Positions 41,998 to 50,317 of a stretch of DNA of 64,000 nucleotides are shown here, piece by piece (the stretch's first letter is position 1; each line of letters starts with the position of its first letter). The position numbers and the translations under genes are program-made. The notes under the pieces are model-generated. The model searched no databases and had not been told where the DNA came from. It worked only from the letters and a program-made list of their open reading frames with translations. The DNA comes from Vibrio breoganii (GTDB lineage: Bacteria > Pseudomonadota > Gammaproteobacteria > Enterobacterales > Vibrionaceae), in assembly GCF_001677275.1 (NCBI RefSeq), contig NZ_CP016177.1, forward strand, positions 1,674,001 through 1,738,000, read 5' to 3'.

Positions 41998-44283
41998 CTA
42001 TGAATCAACTCCTGCTGATTCCGCCTCAGATTCTTGCTTATCATCAGTTGCAGTTTTCGCGCCTTTATAGATGCCAATATAAGCTTGAGGGTTTGTCCAA
42101 ACGCCTTCACCTTCTCCCGCTAGGGTATATTTAGTGATGGCCTCACCAAATCGGTCAAGCTGATGGTTATTACCAAATAGGTTCTTCAACTGTTCATTTG
42201 ACTGCTCTTGCTTGCTGACAAACTGCAAGCCAGCTTCTTTCTGGTTATCAGCTAGAACTAGACGAATCTTGTCCCAGTCTTCAAAGAAGTATTCTTCTAG
42301 CAGTGGAATAATCTTGTTTTGGAAAACTGAAACAAGCTGTTCAAAGGTTTTAATATTGATAAAGAAGGCATGACCTAAGGTATGCTCACGGTCATACAAG
42401 ATTTCGATACGTTGATTTAGTGCATTTAACAGCGCCTCAAGGTCTACATCACCAGCGTATTTACCACTCAGTAGCTTCGTATTAGGCATCATCTCTTTGA
42501 AATCGAAACGACGACGTAACGCTGTATCCATCATAGCGAGAGAGCGATCTGCGGTGTTCATAGTTCCGATGATGTGAAGGTTATTAGGAACCGAAAAGGG
42601 TTTACCAGAATACGGCAATATCAGCTCTAGACTCTCATCATTACCTGCTCTCTTAGATGGCTCAATTAAGGTAATAAGCTCGCCAAATACCTTAGAAATA
42701 TTACCTCGGTTAATCTCATCAATAATAAGAACAAAGTTATGCTTCGTATCTTCTGCACTCTGGTTGTGCGTAGAGACTTCAACATCCTGACGAGCCAAAT
42801 GTTTAAATAATTCTGAAGAGTTGAACCTAGTAAGCTCATAACACGTTTTCAACGTTAATCGTGTATTGTTATTGAGCGAATATAACTCCGCATCTAACCC
42901 AGTGCGTAACCATTTCACTGGGATTGTATGACAGAAATCCTCTTTATCTAAAATGCCGCCCTCTCGATATTCATATTCACCGTCAACCACACCGATTGCT
43001 TGTATCGACCATTGTCCTTTGACACAAACGACTATGTCACCCTTGGCCATGCGACTTGAAAATTCAGTTATTGAGGATTTCGCATTAGTTCCTAGCCCCT
43101 CAAAATATGCCTCTTGCTCTGGCTCTCTCTCTTCAAGTGACATATCTCCCGTATATCCCCAACCAATTGCCCCTAGCTGGTTCTTGAAACAATATTCTCG
43201 AGTTTTACTTGGGCCTGTCCCATCGATAGACAGCTTCCAAATTCTAGGGTTTGTATTCAGTAAAGAGGAAGGGGTCTTACCAGTAGTAGATGCATCATCA
43301 CAGATTTGCTTAAAGATACCTGGGCGGACATGGTATTCAACTTGGTCATTTTCATTAATTTCCGCCTTCAAGCCTTCCACAAACTCTTCATAGCCATAGT
43401 TTTGATGGAAGGTAACGAAACGAACCCTTCTATTGGAAGTGAGCTTAGAAAATGTATCCTTGAGCTGTATATACTGTTCTGGTGTGGGCCCTGTTGTCTC
43501 ACTAACTCCAAGGCTTTGGTAAAGCTCTGGCTCAGCAATAGCAACTGCTTCGCATATTGTGTTGTAGGTCTTGCCTGTACCAGGTGGGCCATACAGGATT
43601 TTATTTGAACCTAAAGTAGGTGAACCAACACTTCTGCTCTCACGAATAGCAAAGGAGGCGTCTCCTTTTTCCTTAGATTCTTCCTCTAGTTCCCCTTTTA
43701 GCTGTTCATATCGCTCTATACAAGCATCCCCATACGCCAGTAAGCTTTGCTGCGCGGGTTTCTGTGCGATCAACTTGTTATACATGCCTGGGTATGACGC
43801 ACTTTTGGGGCTGTCGGTAAGGAGCTCAAGCATGGGTCCTGAGAATGTATTTATTATCTTGGGGTCGTCTTGGTTTTGATAAAGAAACGCTATTTTCCAT
43901 TTCACTAAAGGTGAAAAGTCAAAATCGTAGATGGTTTGCAGATCGCCCTCATAAGCAGCCTTGGCAATCCGAACAATTAAATTCTTAACATAAGCAAAAA
44001 CACTCTCCTCATCATTGCCATAACGAGAACGCCATGTATAAATCTCACCGTGCTCAATGCCACTCTGTTGCTTACCTTCTCCTTGGCGCTTATAGATACC
44101 AAACTTTGCCGATGTATTTCCCTTGATAGAACCTAACGATCGTGTCTTGGTCTCGATCCAATATGTAAACGTATCGATATCGTTGACGGAAATGTATTGC
44201 TCTAGAGACATTTCGTCCAAGCTTTCTCTGGGCCAACGCTCTAAAAAGCTATCCCACAACAATTGTTTATCATTAACATCCAT
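41998..44283 (-). CDS. mcrB: McrB-like AAA+ GTPase with inserted EVE-like domain
   Basis: McrB rings use GTP to drive McrC cleavage. In this 761-residue protein, residues 1-220 form an uncharacterised N-terminal domain. The AAA+ core has Walker A GPPGTGKTYNTI near 232, Walker B FVLIIDEINRGNISKVFGEL near 516, and sensor/Arg region GTMNTADRSLAMMDTALRRR near 580. Residues about 344-500, between Walker A and B, contain a domain starting RIWKLSIDGTGPSKTREY, with GAIGWGYTGDMS and GDIVVCVKGQWSIQAIGVVD. These segments look like an EVE/PUA reader of modified bases. I chose ATG 44283 for its GGGGAC ribosome site, five codons inside the longest frame. Confidence 0.85.
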   Translation of the reverse strand: MDVNDKQLLWDSFLERWPRESLDEMSLEQYISVNDIDTFTYWIETKTRSLGSIKGNTSAKFGIYKRQGEGKQQSGIEHGEIYTWRSRYGNDEESVFAYVKNLIVRIAKAAYEGDLQTIYDFDFSPLVKWKIAFLYQNQDDPKIINTFSGPMLELLTDSPKSASYPGMYNKLIAQKPAQQSLLAYGDACIERYEQLKGELEEESKEKGDASFAIRESRSVGSPTLGSNKILYGPPGTGKTYNTICEAVAIAEPELYQSLGVSETTGPTPEQYIQLKDTFSKLTSNRRVRFVTFHQNYGYEEFVEGLKAEINENDQVEYHVRPGIFKQICDDASTTGKTPSSLLNTNPRIWKLSIDGTGPSKTREYCFKNQLGAIGWGYTGDMSLEEREPEQEAYFEGLGTNAKSSITEFSSRMAKGDIVVCVKGQWSIQAIGVVDGEYEYREGGILDKEDFCHTIPVKWLRTGLDAELYSLNNNTRLTLKTCYELTRFNSSELFKHLARQDVEVSTHNQSAEDTKHNFVLIIDEINRGNISKVFGELITLIEPSKRAGNDESLELILPYSGKPFSVPNNLHIIGTMNTADRSLAMMDTALRRRFDFKEMMPNTKLLSGKYAGDVDLEALLNALNQRIEILYDREHTLGHAFFINIKTFEQLVSVFQNKIIPLLEEYFFEDWDKIRLVLADNQKEAGLQFVSKQEQSNEQLKNLFGNNHQLDRFGEAITKYTLAGEGEGVWTNPQAYIGIYKGAKTATDDKQESEAESAGVDS

Positions 44284-44296
44284 TGTCTGTCCCCAC

Positions 44297-44323
44297 AAAA
44301 AAGCACGCCATAAAAGCGTGCTT
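44297..44323 (-). terminator. Hairpin terminator or attenuator before mcrB
   Basis: On the minus strand the stem AAGCACGC / GCGTGCTT with a TTTTATG loop is followed by six Ts. It lies 13 bases after the small HsdR-like gene and 14 bases before the mcrB start, so it would dampen transcription entering mcrBC-druHE. Confidence 0.75.
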
Positions 44324-44335
44324 GATAATTAGTAA

Positions 44336-44581
44336 TTAAGAGTTCTCGGCAGCTTTCTTAGCGGCGCGTTTTTTGGCTGCTTCAGCTTTCTTGGCAGCTT
44401 TTGCCAAGGCTTCTTCAATATCGAGCAATTTAGCTAAATGCTTAGCCGTTGCTTCACCAAACTGACGCAATTTCACCAGCGTCGTATTTGGGTCATCTGG
44501 GTAGTTCTTTTCAGCCGCCCGCGCTATGGCAAACAGAAAATCATTCACACCCTTTAAAAACTCAAAGTTGGATTTCGACAT
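44336..44581 (-). CDS. HsdR N-terminal fragment with Lys/Ala-rich tail
   Basis: An 81-residue protein starts MSKSNFEFLKGVNDFLFAIA and continues NYPDDPNTTLVKLRQFGEATAKHLAKLL. This closely follows the N-terminus of E. coli HsdR (KSNFEFLKGVNDF... PDDPNTTLIK), a DUF4145-type region of type I restriction subunits, as I recall that protein. After about residue 55 the similarity ends and a low-complexity, positively charged run KAAKKAEAAKKRAAKKAA follows. I start at ATG 44581 with GGAGAG upstream. It may be a remnant of a lost RM system or a small accessory domain in use. The gap 44585-44781 holds a hairpin. Confidence 0.6.
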   Translation of the reverse strand: MSKSNFEFLKGVNDFLFAIARAAEKNYPDDPNTTLVKLRQFGEATAKHLAKLLDIEEALAKAAKKAEAAKKRAAKKAAENS

Positions 44582-44726
44582 CAAGCTCTCCGATTGCTAT
44601 GCGACTTAGTGAAATACAGCTAACTTACTGATTATTGATTAATTGAATAACAATTAGAATGATGGGTTTCAAGTTTTATCTATTTTCAATAGATAAGTTA
44701 ATTAAAGCTGTGATCAATTATCTGCT

Positions 44727-44770
44727 AACTCTCACGATCCTATTCGAAAAGAACGGCTATCGTGAGAGTT
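44727..44770 (-). other. Long-stem hairpin after the small acidic paralogue
   Basis: A 12-bp perfect stem AACTCTCACGAT / ATCGTGAGAGTT has a loop of 20 bases. It lies 12 bases beyond the stop of the 114-residue gene on the minus strand. It lacks a T run on either side, so it may be a weak terminator, an RNA-stabilising element or a processing site between operon segments. Confidence 0.55.
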
Positions 44771-44781
44771 TCGAGGGTTAT

Positions 44782-45126
44782 TTAGAGTTTGCCAAATCCC
44801 CACCAAGTCTCGCCAGACCAACCTGCATCATGTTGAAGTGCAAGAGCCGACTCTGCGTTAATCGCATTACATAACTCACGTGGATCCATATCATCATCCA
44901 AAGAGAGATTAAATATTTCACGCAACTTTGGGTGTAAATAGGAATACATACTAATATCAGACACATAACAAAATAGTAATGTGGGATCTTCTTCGATTTC
45001 CCTGCCATCTGCTTTATCAAATATATCTACTATTTGCTCTGAATTCTCACCGTACAAAATTAGACCAGAATATGGAGCATAGAGATCTTGTCTGTCATCT
45101 TTAATAGTTATTACTGGAATAGCCAT
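44782..45126 (-). CDS. Small acidic protein, paralogue of the next upstream gene
   Basis: A 114-residue acidic soluble protein starts MAIPVITIKDDRQDLYAPYSG. Its first 80 residues parallel those of the neighbour upstream: PVI(E/T)I, (Y/F)(A/S)PF or PYSG, LYG, DPT/SLLF, and YSY. I do not recognise the family. The ORF starts 10 bases after the neighbour's stop. Its position inside the defence cluster suggests an accessory or regulator role, but nothing seen proves this. Confidence 0.55.
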   Translation of the reverse strand: MAIPVITIKDDRQDLYAPYSGLILYGENSEQIVDIFDKADGREIEEDPTLLFCYVSDISMYSYLHPKLREIFNLSLDDDMDPRELCNAINAESALALQHDAGWSGETWWGFGKL

Positions 45127-45135
45127 TTAGTACCT

Positions 45136-45495
45136 CTAAATTGTTTCAATAGGGGCAAATGCCACCCAAAAATCGCCAAGTGTAGAGCTATTGCATTGTC
45201 TCATTACAACAACCCCCTCAAGCTCCAGTTGACCAAGCATCACTAGTGGTTCTAGTTCATCTTCGTCTGGATCAGAGCCAAGAACTTCTATTAGTTTTGA
45301 TGAAGTGTATGAGTACTCTCCATTCTCACCGTCATACATAAATAAAATACTTGGATCTAGTGAAGGCTCGCCAAGTAATTCTTGAACCTGCTCTAATTGG
45401 TCATCACTTAAGTCTTGGCCGTAAAGCATACGACCAGTGAAAGGGGAAAAGATTTTTTGCTCATCATCAGAAATTTCAATGACTGGAACTGGCAT
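45136..45495 (-). CDS. Small acidic protein (paralogue of 44782-45126)
   Basis: A 119-residue acidic protein starts at ATG 45495 (MPVPVIEISDDEQKIFSPFT), chosen because it aligns with the paralogue and has GGAG upstream; the track start at 45534 is 13 codons longer. There is no membrane segment or signal. The family is not recognised. The upstream gap (45535-45715) contains a large hairpin and a TTATAAGCTTATAA-type palindrome, so this gene may have its own promoter. Confidence 0.55.
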   Translation of the reverse strand: MPVPVIEISDDEQKIFSPFTGRMLYGQDLSDDQLEQVQELLGEPSLDPSILFMYDGENGEYSYTSSKLIEVLGSDPDEDELEPLVMLGQLELEGVVVMRQCNSSTLGDFWVAFAPIETI

Positions 45496-45549
45496 AGATA
45501 GACTCCGAAATGTTTGAAATTGCATATTATCCAATATCTAAAAATGTTT

Positions 45550-45571
45550 GCTTTCATAAGCTTATAAAAGC
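45550..45571. repeat. Near-perfect 22-bp palindrome, CATAAGCTTATA core
   Basis: The sequence GCTTTCATAAGCTTATAAAAGC is a palindrome apart from one pair. It lies 55 bases upstream of the 45495 start codon, in the position of an operator. Its core resembles three other palindromes in the island at 30961, 40698 and 57693. Confidence 0.5.
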
Positions 45572-45623
45572 AACTAGACAAAACAGAGTGTACAAGAGGA
45601 TTAATGCCACTGACTTATCAAAA

Positions 45624-45668
45624 TGCGCCAGGTAAAATAAATTACGCTATTTACATTACCCTGGCGCA
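45624..45668 (-). other. Hairpin between the Zorya-like operon and the small acidic genes
   Basis: Arms TGCGCCAGGTAA and TTACCCTGGCGCA pair over 12 bases with one bulge, and further short pairs form inside. It lies 48 bases after the stop of the 322-residue MotB-like gene. No T run follows, so I call it a structured intercistronic element, possibly a weak terminator. Confidence 0.5.
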
Positions 45669-45715
45669 TATCATATATTAGAAAGAGGAATACTAGATAA
45701 CACGCTTTAGATATC

Positions 45716-46684
45716 TCAGCTTAAATTGCCATCCAATGCTTTCTCTACATCTGTAGTTGATGGAGGAGACATAATAAACCTGAAATCAATACGCCTATTC
45801 TTAGGGTCGTTAGTAGGTTGAATATGTTCATGGCCTTCAACAGGCCTATCGTCGCCATAACCACTAACACTAAACACGGGCTGCATTTGGTCGTTTTGCA
45901 TACCTTTAAGAAGATAAGTACCGTTAACCAATTTGTTGAAGGTATAGTTTGCTCTAGCCGTTGATAAATCTCGGTTGTCAGCAAATTGACTTAGTAGAGC
46001 TCCGCGAATGGGAACGTTGTCAGTATGCCCTTCGATGAAAACTGAGTTTAACTTGCCTTTGGTTTCCGGAAGACATTGAAGATCATCTGGCTGTACAGCC
46101 GCATAACAAGGCAGTATCAGCGCTAACACGTTCGATACTGTTTCTAGCTTCTGTATATACTCATGATCCAGCTCAGCTTTGCCTGTAGGGAATAGGATTG
46201 CGTCCTCACCCAAACGCATCACGCCATGCTCCATGTCCATATCGACATTCAATCCCTGCTCTTGCAATGAGTGTTCTATGTTTTCAAGAAGCTCAACTCG
46301 AGCGCGGGAGTTTTCAACTATATTGGTGAGATAGCCTCGGGCAATATTACGCTCTGAAACTAACTTTGAGTTCTGTTCTTCTAGTAACTGTTGTAGCTCT
46401 CGAGACAGTTTTTCTTGACGAGTTAGCTCTAAATTTTTAGTTTCCAAAGTTGCTCTTAGTTTGTCTGCTTCGCTTTGTTTCCGGCGAAGAGCAGATTCTT
46501 GTTTTTTAAGATGAGCTATTCGAGCCTGATATTCATTCTCTTTACGCAAGCTATCTCTGTTAGCTTCCATTAGAGAAATCATGAAAACAGCAAGCAAGAT
46601 AATAAAAACGAAGATTAGACCCGACATAATGTCGGAGACAGATAGTATATAGCTACCGTCATCAGAATATTTTTTACTTGTCAC
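45716..46684 (-). CDS. MotB/ZorB-like OmpA-domain protein 3 with coiled coil
   Basis: This 322-residue protein has one N-terminal membrane helix with the motor aspartate (SVSDIMSGLIFVFIILLAVF, Asp at residue 18), a coiled coil (about 45-125), and an OmpA/MotB peptidoglycan-binding domain with VFIEGHTDNVPI and, near the end, NRRIDFRF. It matches the 258-residue paralogue closely beyond the coiled coil, down to the same HTDN box. It overlaps nothing and lies 2 bases from the gene before it. It is one of two MotB-like proteins encoded beside a single MotA-like gene. Confidence 0.85.
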   Translation of the reverse strand: MTSKKYSDDGSYILSVSDIMSGLIFVFIILLAVFMISLMEANRDSLRKENEYQARIAHLKKQESALRRKQSEADKLRATLETKNLELTRQEKLSRELQQLLEEQNSKLVSERNIARGYLTNIVENSRARVELLENIEHSLQEQGLNVDMDMEHGVMRLGEDAILFPTGKAELDHEYIQKLETVSNVLALILPCYAAVQPDDLQCLPETKGKLNSVFIEGHTDNVPIRGALLSQFADNRDLSTARANYTFNKLVNGTYLLKGMQNDQMQPVFSVSGYGDDRPVEGHEHIQPTNDPKNRRIDFRFIMSPPSTTDVEKALDGNLS

Positions 46685-46686
46685 TG

Positions 46687-47652
46687 TTACTTAACCATAT
46701 AGTCAATTCGTCTAGGGGAAAACTTGGTGCCATTTTTTAGCATATAGGAAGCACGGTACTGCCAGAATCCTGTTTTGCTTAACATAAAACTCAAGTTGTA
46801 TTTTAAGTTGGGTAGATCAACAACTACCTGGTCATGCGAGTCAACTAGTTTACCTAGTTCACTAATGACCCCCTCATCAGCCGATGTGTTGTAAACAACA
46901 ACCGCATTGGACAACTGCATAACCACGTACACTGTCTGATCACTAATACCATGGTGTACCTTGCAATCAGGCACATGATCTTTAACTTGGTTAACGTGAC
47001 TCTTAGAAGTATAAAAATCTAACTTCCAAACTAGGCCTCTCTGAACGTAACTGTTAAAAAACTTGTTCACCCATATCAAGTTGCCGTGCTCTGGTAACGA
47101 AACTGAATACTCCTGAAATTTCTCAAACTTGTCGCTAAGCCAACTATTTCGGGTAATTTCGAGGTCACTCAACCATTCATTGTAATTACCTGAAAACTCC
47201 GCAACATGTTCATTATAACAGCGCTTCCCTCGAAGCTTAGTCTTATCAATCTCCTGAGTTAGCTGCAAAATATCACTAGTAATATCAGCCAAGTTGTCAG
47301 ATAAGTTGGCTTTAGCTAATTGTTCAATATCAGACAATAGAATTTGGCACGTTATTGTATCGTTGCGATCAACAAACATGGTTTTAGCTTGTGGCCAAAA
47401 ACCCTCGACCTCAAGAACATTACCCGTAAAGCGTCTTGTATCTGGGCTCAAAACACATAAGTGAGCCAAGATATGCTGGCCATACAAAGATACTGTCGAG
47501 GTATTGAGGTTTCCTTGATTCACCAATCGCCGTGTATGCTGGTAACCAATTTTGAGCTCTTCATTACTTGGCTTTTTGATTGTACTGAACAGCTTCTTGA
47601 AAGAGTCATTCGACACTTTCGCCAACGCACCTGTGGACTTTAAATCAATCAT
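46687..47652 (-). CDS. Unknown protein between two MotB-like genes
   Basis: A 321-residue soluble protein begins MIDLKSTGALAKVSNDSFKK. It lacks a signal peptide, membrane helix, P-loop or nuclease motif that I recognise. Its C-terminal half is rich in beta-type segments such as QTVYVVMQLSNAVVVYN. The start codon overlaps the stop of the upstream MotB-like gene by one base, so it is coupled to the motor genes and probably works with them. I do not recognise the family. Confidence 0.7.
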   Translation of the reverse strand: MIDLKSTGALAKVSNDSFKKLFSTIKKPSNEELKIGYQHTRRLVNQGNLNTSTVSLYGQHILAHLCVLSPDTRRFTGNVLEVEGFWPQAKTMFVDRNDTITCQILLSDIEQLAKANLSDNLADITSDILQLTQEIDKTKLRGKRCYNEHVAEFSGNYNEWLSDLEITRNSWLSDKFEKFQEYSVSLPEHGNLIWVNKFFNSYVQRGLVWKLDFYTSKSHVNQVKDHVPDCKVHHGISDQTVYVVMQLSNAVVVYNTSADEGVISELGKLVDSHDQVVVDLPNLKYNLSFMLSKTGFWQYRASYMLKNGTKFSPRRIDYMVK

Positions 47653-48428
47653 TACAAATTCCCCTCAAGCGCATGCTCAACATCGGTTGCTGTTGGTGGG
47701 GTCATAATAAATCTAAAGTCAATTCGACGATTTATTGGGTCACTCTTTGGATAAGCATACTCATGCCCAGGTACAGGACGGCCTTCCCCATAGCCACTAA
47801 CGCTGATTACAGGTTGCGCGTTAACATTTTGCATACTGATCAGAATGGGCTGACTCTTAGCAATTTCACGATAAGTGAACATTGCCCTGTCAGCTGATAA
47901 CTCCCAGTTATCCTTATATCGATTGGCCAGCCGCCCGCCGATAGGGACGTTATCGGTATGCCCTTCAATGAATACCGAGTCGATCTTACCTCGGGTTTCT
48001 TCTAGACACTTGCCGTTGTCTGGTTGATTACTACCGTAGCATGGCAATATCTCTGAAAGGACTTCGGCAACCACCTCCAGACGCTCCAATTGCTCACCTC
48101 GCAAATCAGCAGATCCCGTAGTAAACCTGATTGCATTTTCATTCAAACGAAGTACACCGTGTTCAATATCAATATCGACTTCAATACTTCGCTTTGCTAG
48201 CGCTTCTTGCATATCAGTCAACATTGCACCACGCATTTGGTTGTTTTCATCGAGCTTTTCTAAAATCTGCGTTAGCTCTTGCATCTTCTCCTCATGCTCT
48301 CTCGATGCAATTAGGAAATCGATGACAAAAATTGCCAGTGTAATGATAAAAATAAACATTAAACCTGACATGATGTCCGAGACAGACATCATGTAACTAG
48401 ATTCTTCGCTTTGCTTCTTCCAACTCAC
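47652..48428 (-). CDS. MotB/ZorB-like OmpA-domain protein 2
   Basis: A 258-residue protein has an N-terminal helix SVSDIMSGLMFIFIITLAIFV with Asp at residue 18, a short coiled coil, and a C-terminal OmpA/MotB domain (VFIEGHTDNVPIGGRLANRY and NRRIDFRF). This fold anchors stators to peptidoglycan while the Asp carries protons. It overlaps the upstream MotA-like gene by 4 bases (ATGA). It is a close paralogue of the 322-residue protein two genes downstream. Confidence 0.85.
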   Translation of the reverse strand: MSWKKQSEESSYMMSVSDIMSGLMFIFIITLAIFVIDFLIASREHEEKMQELTQILEKLDENNQMRGAMLTDMQEALAKRSIEVDIDIEHGVLRLNENAIRFTTGSADLRGEQLERLEVVAEVLSEILPCYGSNQPDNGKCLEETRGKIDSVFIEGHTDNVPIGGRLANRYKDNWELSADRAMFTYREIAKSQPILISMQNVNAQPVISVSGYGEGRPVPGHEYAYPKSDPINRRIDFRFIMTPPTATDVEHALEGNL

Positions 48429-50317
48429 GCTTGAGCAACCCTTTTATACTCTGCACTCGAAAGATCTCTAACTAGGGCACCAATTTCACTAGTTGCGTCA
48501 ACTATGTTGCCTGCTACTTCTGCGAACTGAGAGTCCATCTGCTGAATCTCATTATTAGTGTGAGCCACGTATTGCACTAATCCCTGTTGCAGTTTCTCAA
48601 GTACATTTGCTAGCGATGATTCCATTTCACTTGCAAAACCTGATTGAGATTCAATAAGTGATTTCAATTGAACTGTTGCAGATGCAATGGCTTGATTTGA
48701 CTCGCCAGACTCAACAGCGCTCGACTTTACTTGCTCAATTAAGTCTCGGAACTGTTCGATTGTTGCGTTTGTTTGTTGATTCGCTTCTACAAACTGACCT
48801 GATGCAGCTTCTAGGCTACTGATTACCTGTGTGAAGCTCATTAAGCTGTTTTTAGATGCTTCGTTAAGCTGGTTTACAACTTGAATATTACCGATCAGCT
48901 CTGAATTCATTATGCCAAAGCCATCAACTACAGCTGGAAGCTGTGCTAAAGAATCTGCAACCGCAGACTCGGCGCCTCTCATTTGTTCTGTAAGCTCTGA
49001 TACCTGCTCGCTCAGACTGGTCGCCACTTTATCAATCATCTGAGGCAACATTTCATCCGTTAGCGCTTGGTATTGCTGAAGCGACTTGTTCATGTGCTCT
49101 TCTGATAGCACAGTTAAGCTCTGTGGAATTTTTCCAAACTCTTGTGCAGTTTGGCTCATCGTAGCTTTGTAATTTTCCGATACTTCAACAACTTGTGTTT
49201 GAACTGCACTAGTCATTGCTGAGATCTTCTCTTCTACATGTGCTACTACATCTTTTTCTCTTGCTGACATTTCTTCTACAGAAGTTGCCAGTTGTTGAGT
49301 AAGGCTAGTAACTGAGCTATCTAGATTCGATGCTAACTTAGCTGTAGTTTGTAGCGTTTTATCTTGTGCACTAGAGAAGCGCTCAATGTTAGCTAGTAAG
49401 TTTGCGTTGACTTGCTCAAGAACTTCACCCATCTGTTCAATTTCTTTACCAGCTGACTCCAATAAAGTTTCTCTAAATTCTTTTGACACTCGGCGAATGG
49501 TTTCATCCGTGATTCGCTGTTGGTCCACTTGGAAGTCAGATAATGCTTTAGTCTGCGCTTGAGTTGCTTCAAGTTGCATGGCAGCCAGCTTATCTGAGTC
49601 TATAAATTCAATATGTGAAGCAAGGTAGTCACTAAACTCTTTTACTTTACCCTCTAGTTTATGGAAGCGAGCCTTCTCATAAAGAGAGAATATCATAGAA
49701 CAAACAATTCCCACGACAGAGGTTGTAAAGGCAATACTTGCACCAGAAAGAAGAGGATTTAATGATTCTTTTGCTGCATCAATATCTGATGAACTCAAAC
49801 CAACAGATGCTTCATTGATGCCTATCATCAAGCCTACAAACGTAAACAGAAGGCCTGCACCAGTGAGCATGTTAGGGATTGAAGTAAACTGCCTGATGTT
49901 TACATATGGCTCAACTACTGTCTCCATGTTAAACACAGAGTTCACTTGTAATGTGTTGCGTAGTGCCGGTGCTTGGTTGCTTTTGAGGGTGTAGTCTTTA
50001 CCAGGCAATTGCATACTTCTTTTGTATGCGCCCCATGCAGGTGCTAGATATTTAGCCCCTTTAATAACTGACTGCATTTTCCCATAGTTTTGGTACGCAA
50101 TAGTTGCGGAGTTAGACTCCCACTCTTGCTCTACTTCATTACCGTCATCATCGTATTCTACTTGAGGCTTTAAGTTGTTAAGTTCTGCATTAACACCCTC
50201 TAGTTGTTTGATCAGCTTACGAGTCACTCCTTGAAGCATTACAGCAGCAATAAGAGCACCAAACACTATCAATGCGCTAAATGTAAGCGTCAAAGGGTCT
50301 TGAAAAATTGTGGCCAT
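48425..50317 (-). CDS. MotA/ZorA-like channel protein 2
   Basis: The 630-residue protein has membrane helices near residues 5-30, 140-165 and 190-212 (the segment NMLTGAGLLFTFVGLMIG is typical of MotA/TolQ/ExbB). From about residue 240 to the end it is a long coiled coil of Gln/Ser/Glu-rich heptads, like the cytoplasmic tail of ZorA. ZorA-type proteins form a pentamer around two ZorB proteins and are proton-driven. It is clearly different from the 833-residue ZorA-like protein upstream. Its start overlaps the stop of the EH-signature gene by one base. Confidence 0.8.
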   Translation of the reverse strand: MATIFQDPLTLTFSALIVFGALIAAVMLQGVTRKLIKQLEGVNAELNNLKPQVEYDDDGNEVEQEWESNSATIAYQNYGKMQSVIKGAKYLAPAWGAYKRSMQLPGKDYTLKSNQAPALRNTLQVNSVFNMETVVEPYVNIRQFTSIPNMLTGAGLLFTFVGLMIGINEASVGLSSSDIDAAKESLNPLLSGASIAFTTSVVGIVCSMIFSLYEKARFHKLEGKVKEFSDYLASHIEFIDSDKLAAMQLEATQAQTKALSDFQVDQQRITDETIRRVSKEFRETLLESAGKEIEQMGEVLEQVNANLLANIERFSSAQDKTLQTTAKLASNLDSSVTSLTQQLATSVEEMSAREKDVVAHVEEKISAMTSAVQTQVVEVSENYKATMSQTAQEFGKIPQSLTVLSEEHMNKSLQQYQALTDEMLPQMIDKVATSLSEQVSELTEQMRGAESAVADSLAQLPAVVDGFGIMNSELIGNIQVVNQLNEASKNSLMSFTQVISSLEAASGQFVEANQQTNATIEQFRDLIEQVKSSAVESGESNQAIASATVQLKSLIESQSGFASEMESSLANVLEKLQQGLVQYVAHTNNEIQQMDSQFAEVAGNIVDATSEIGALVRDLSSAEYKRVAQA

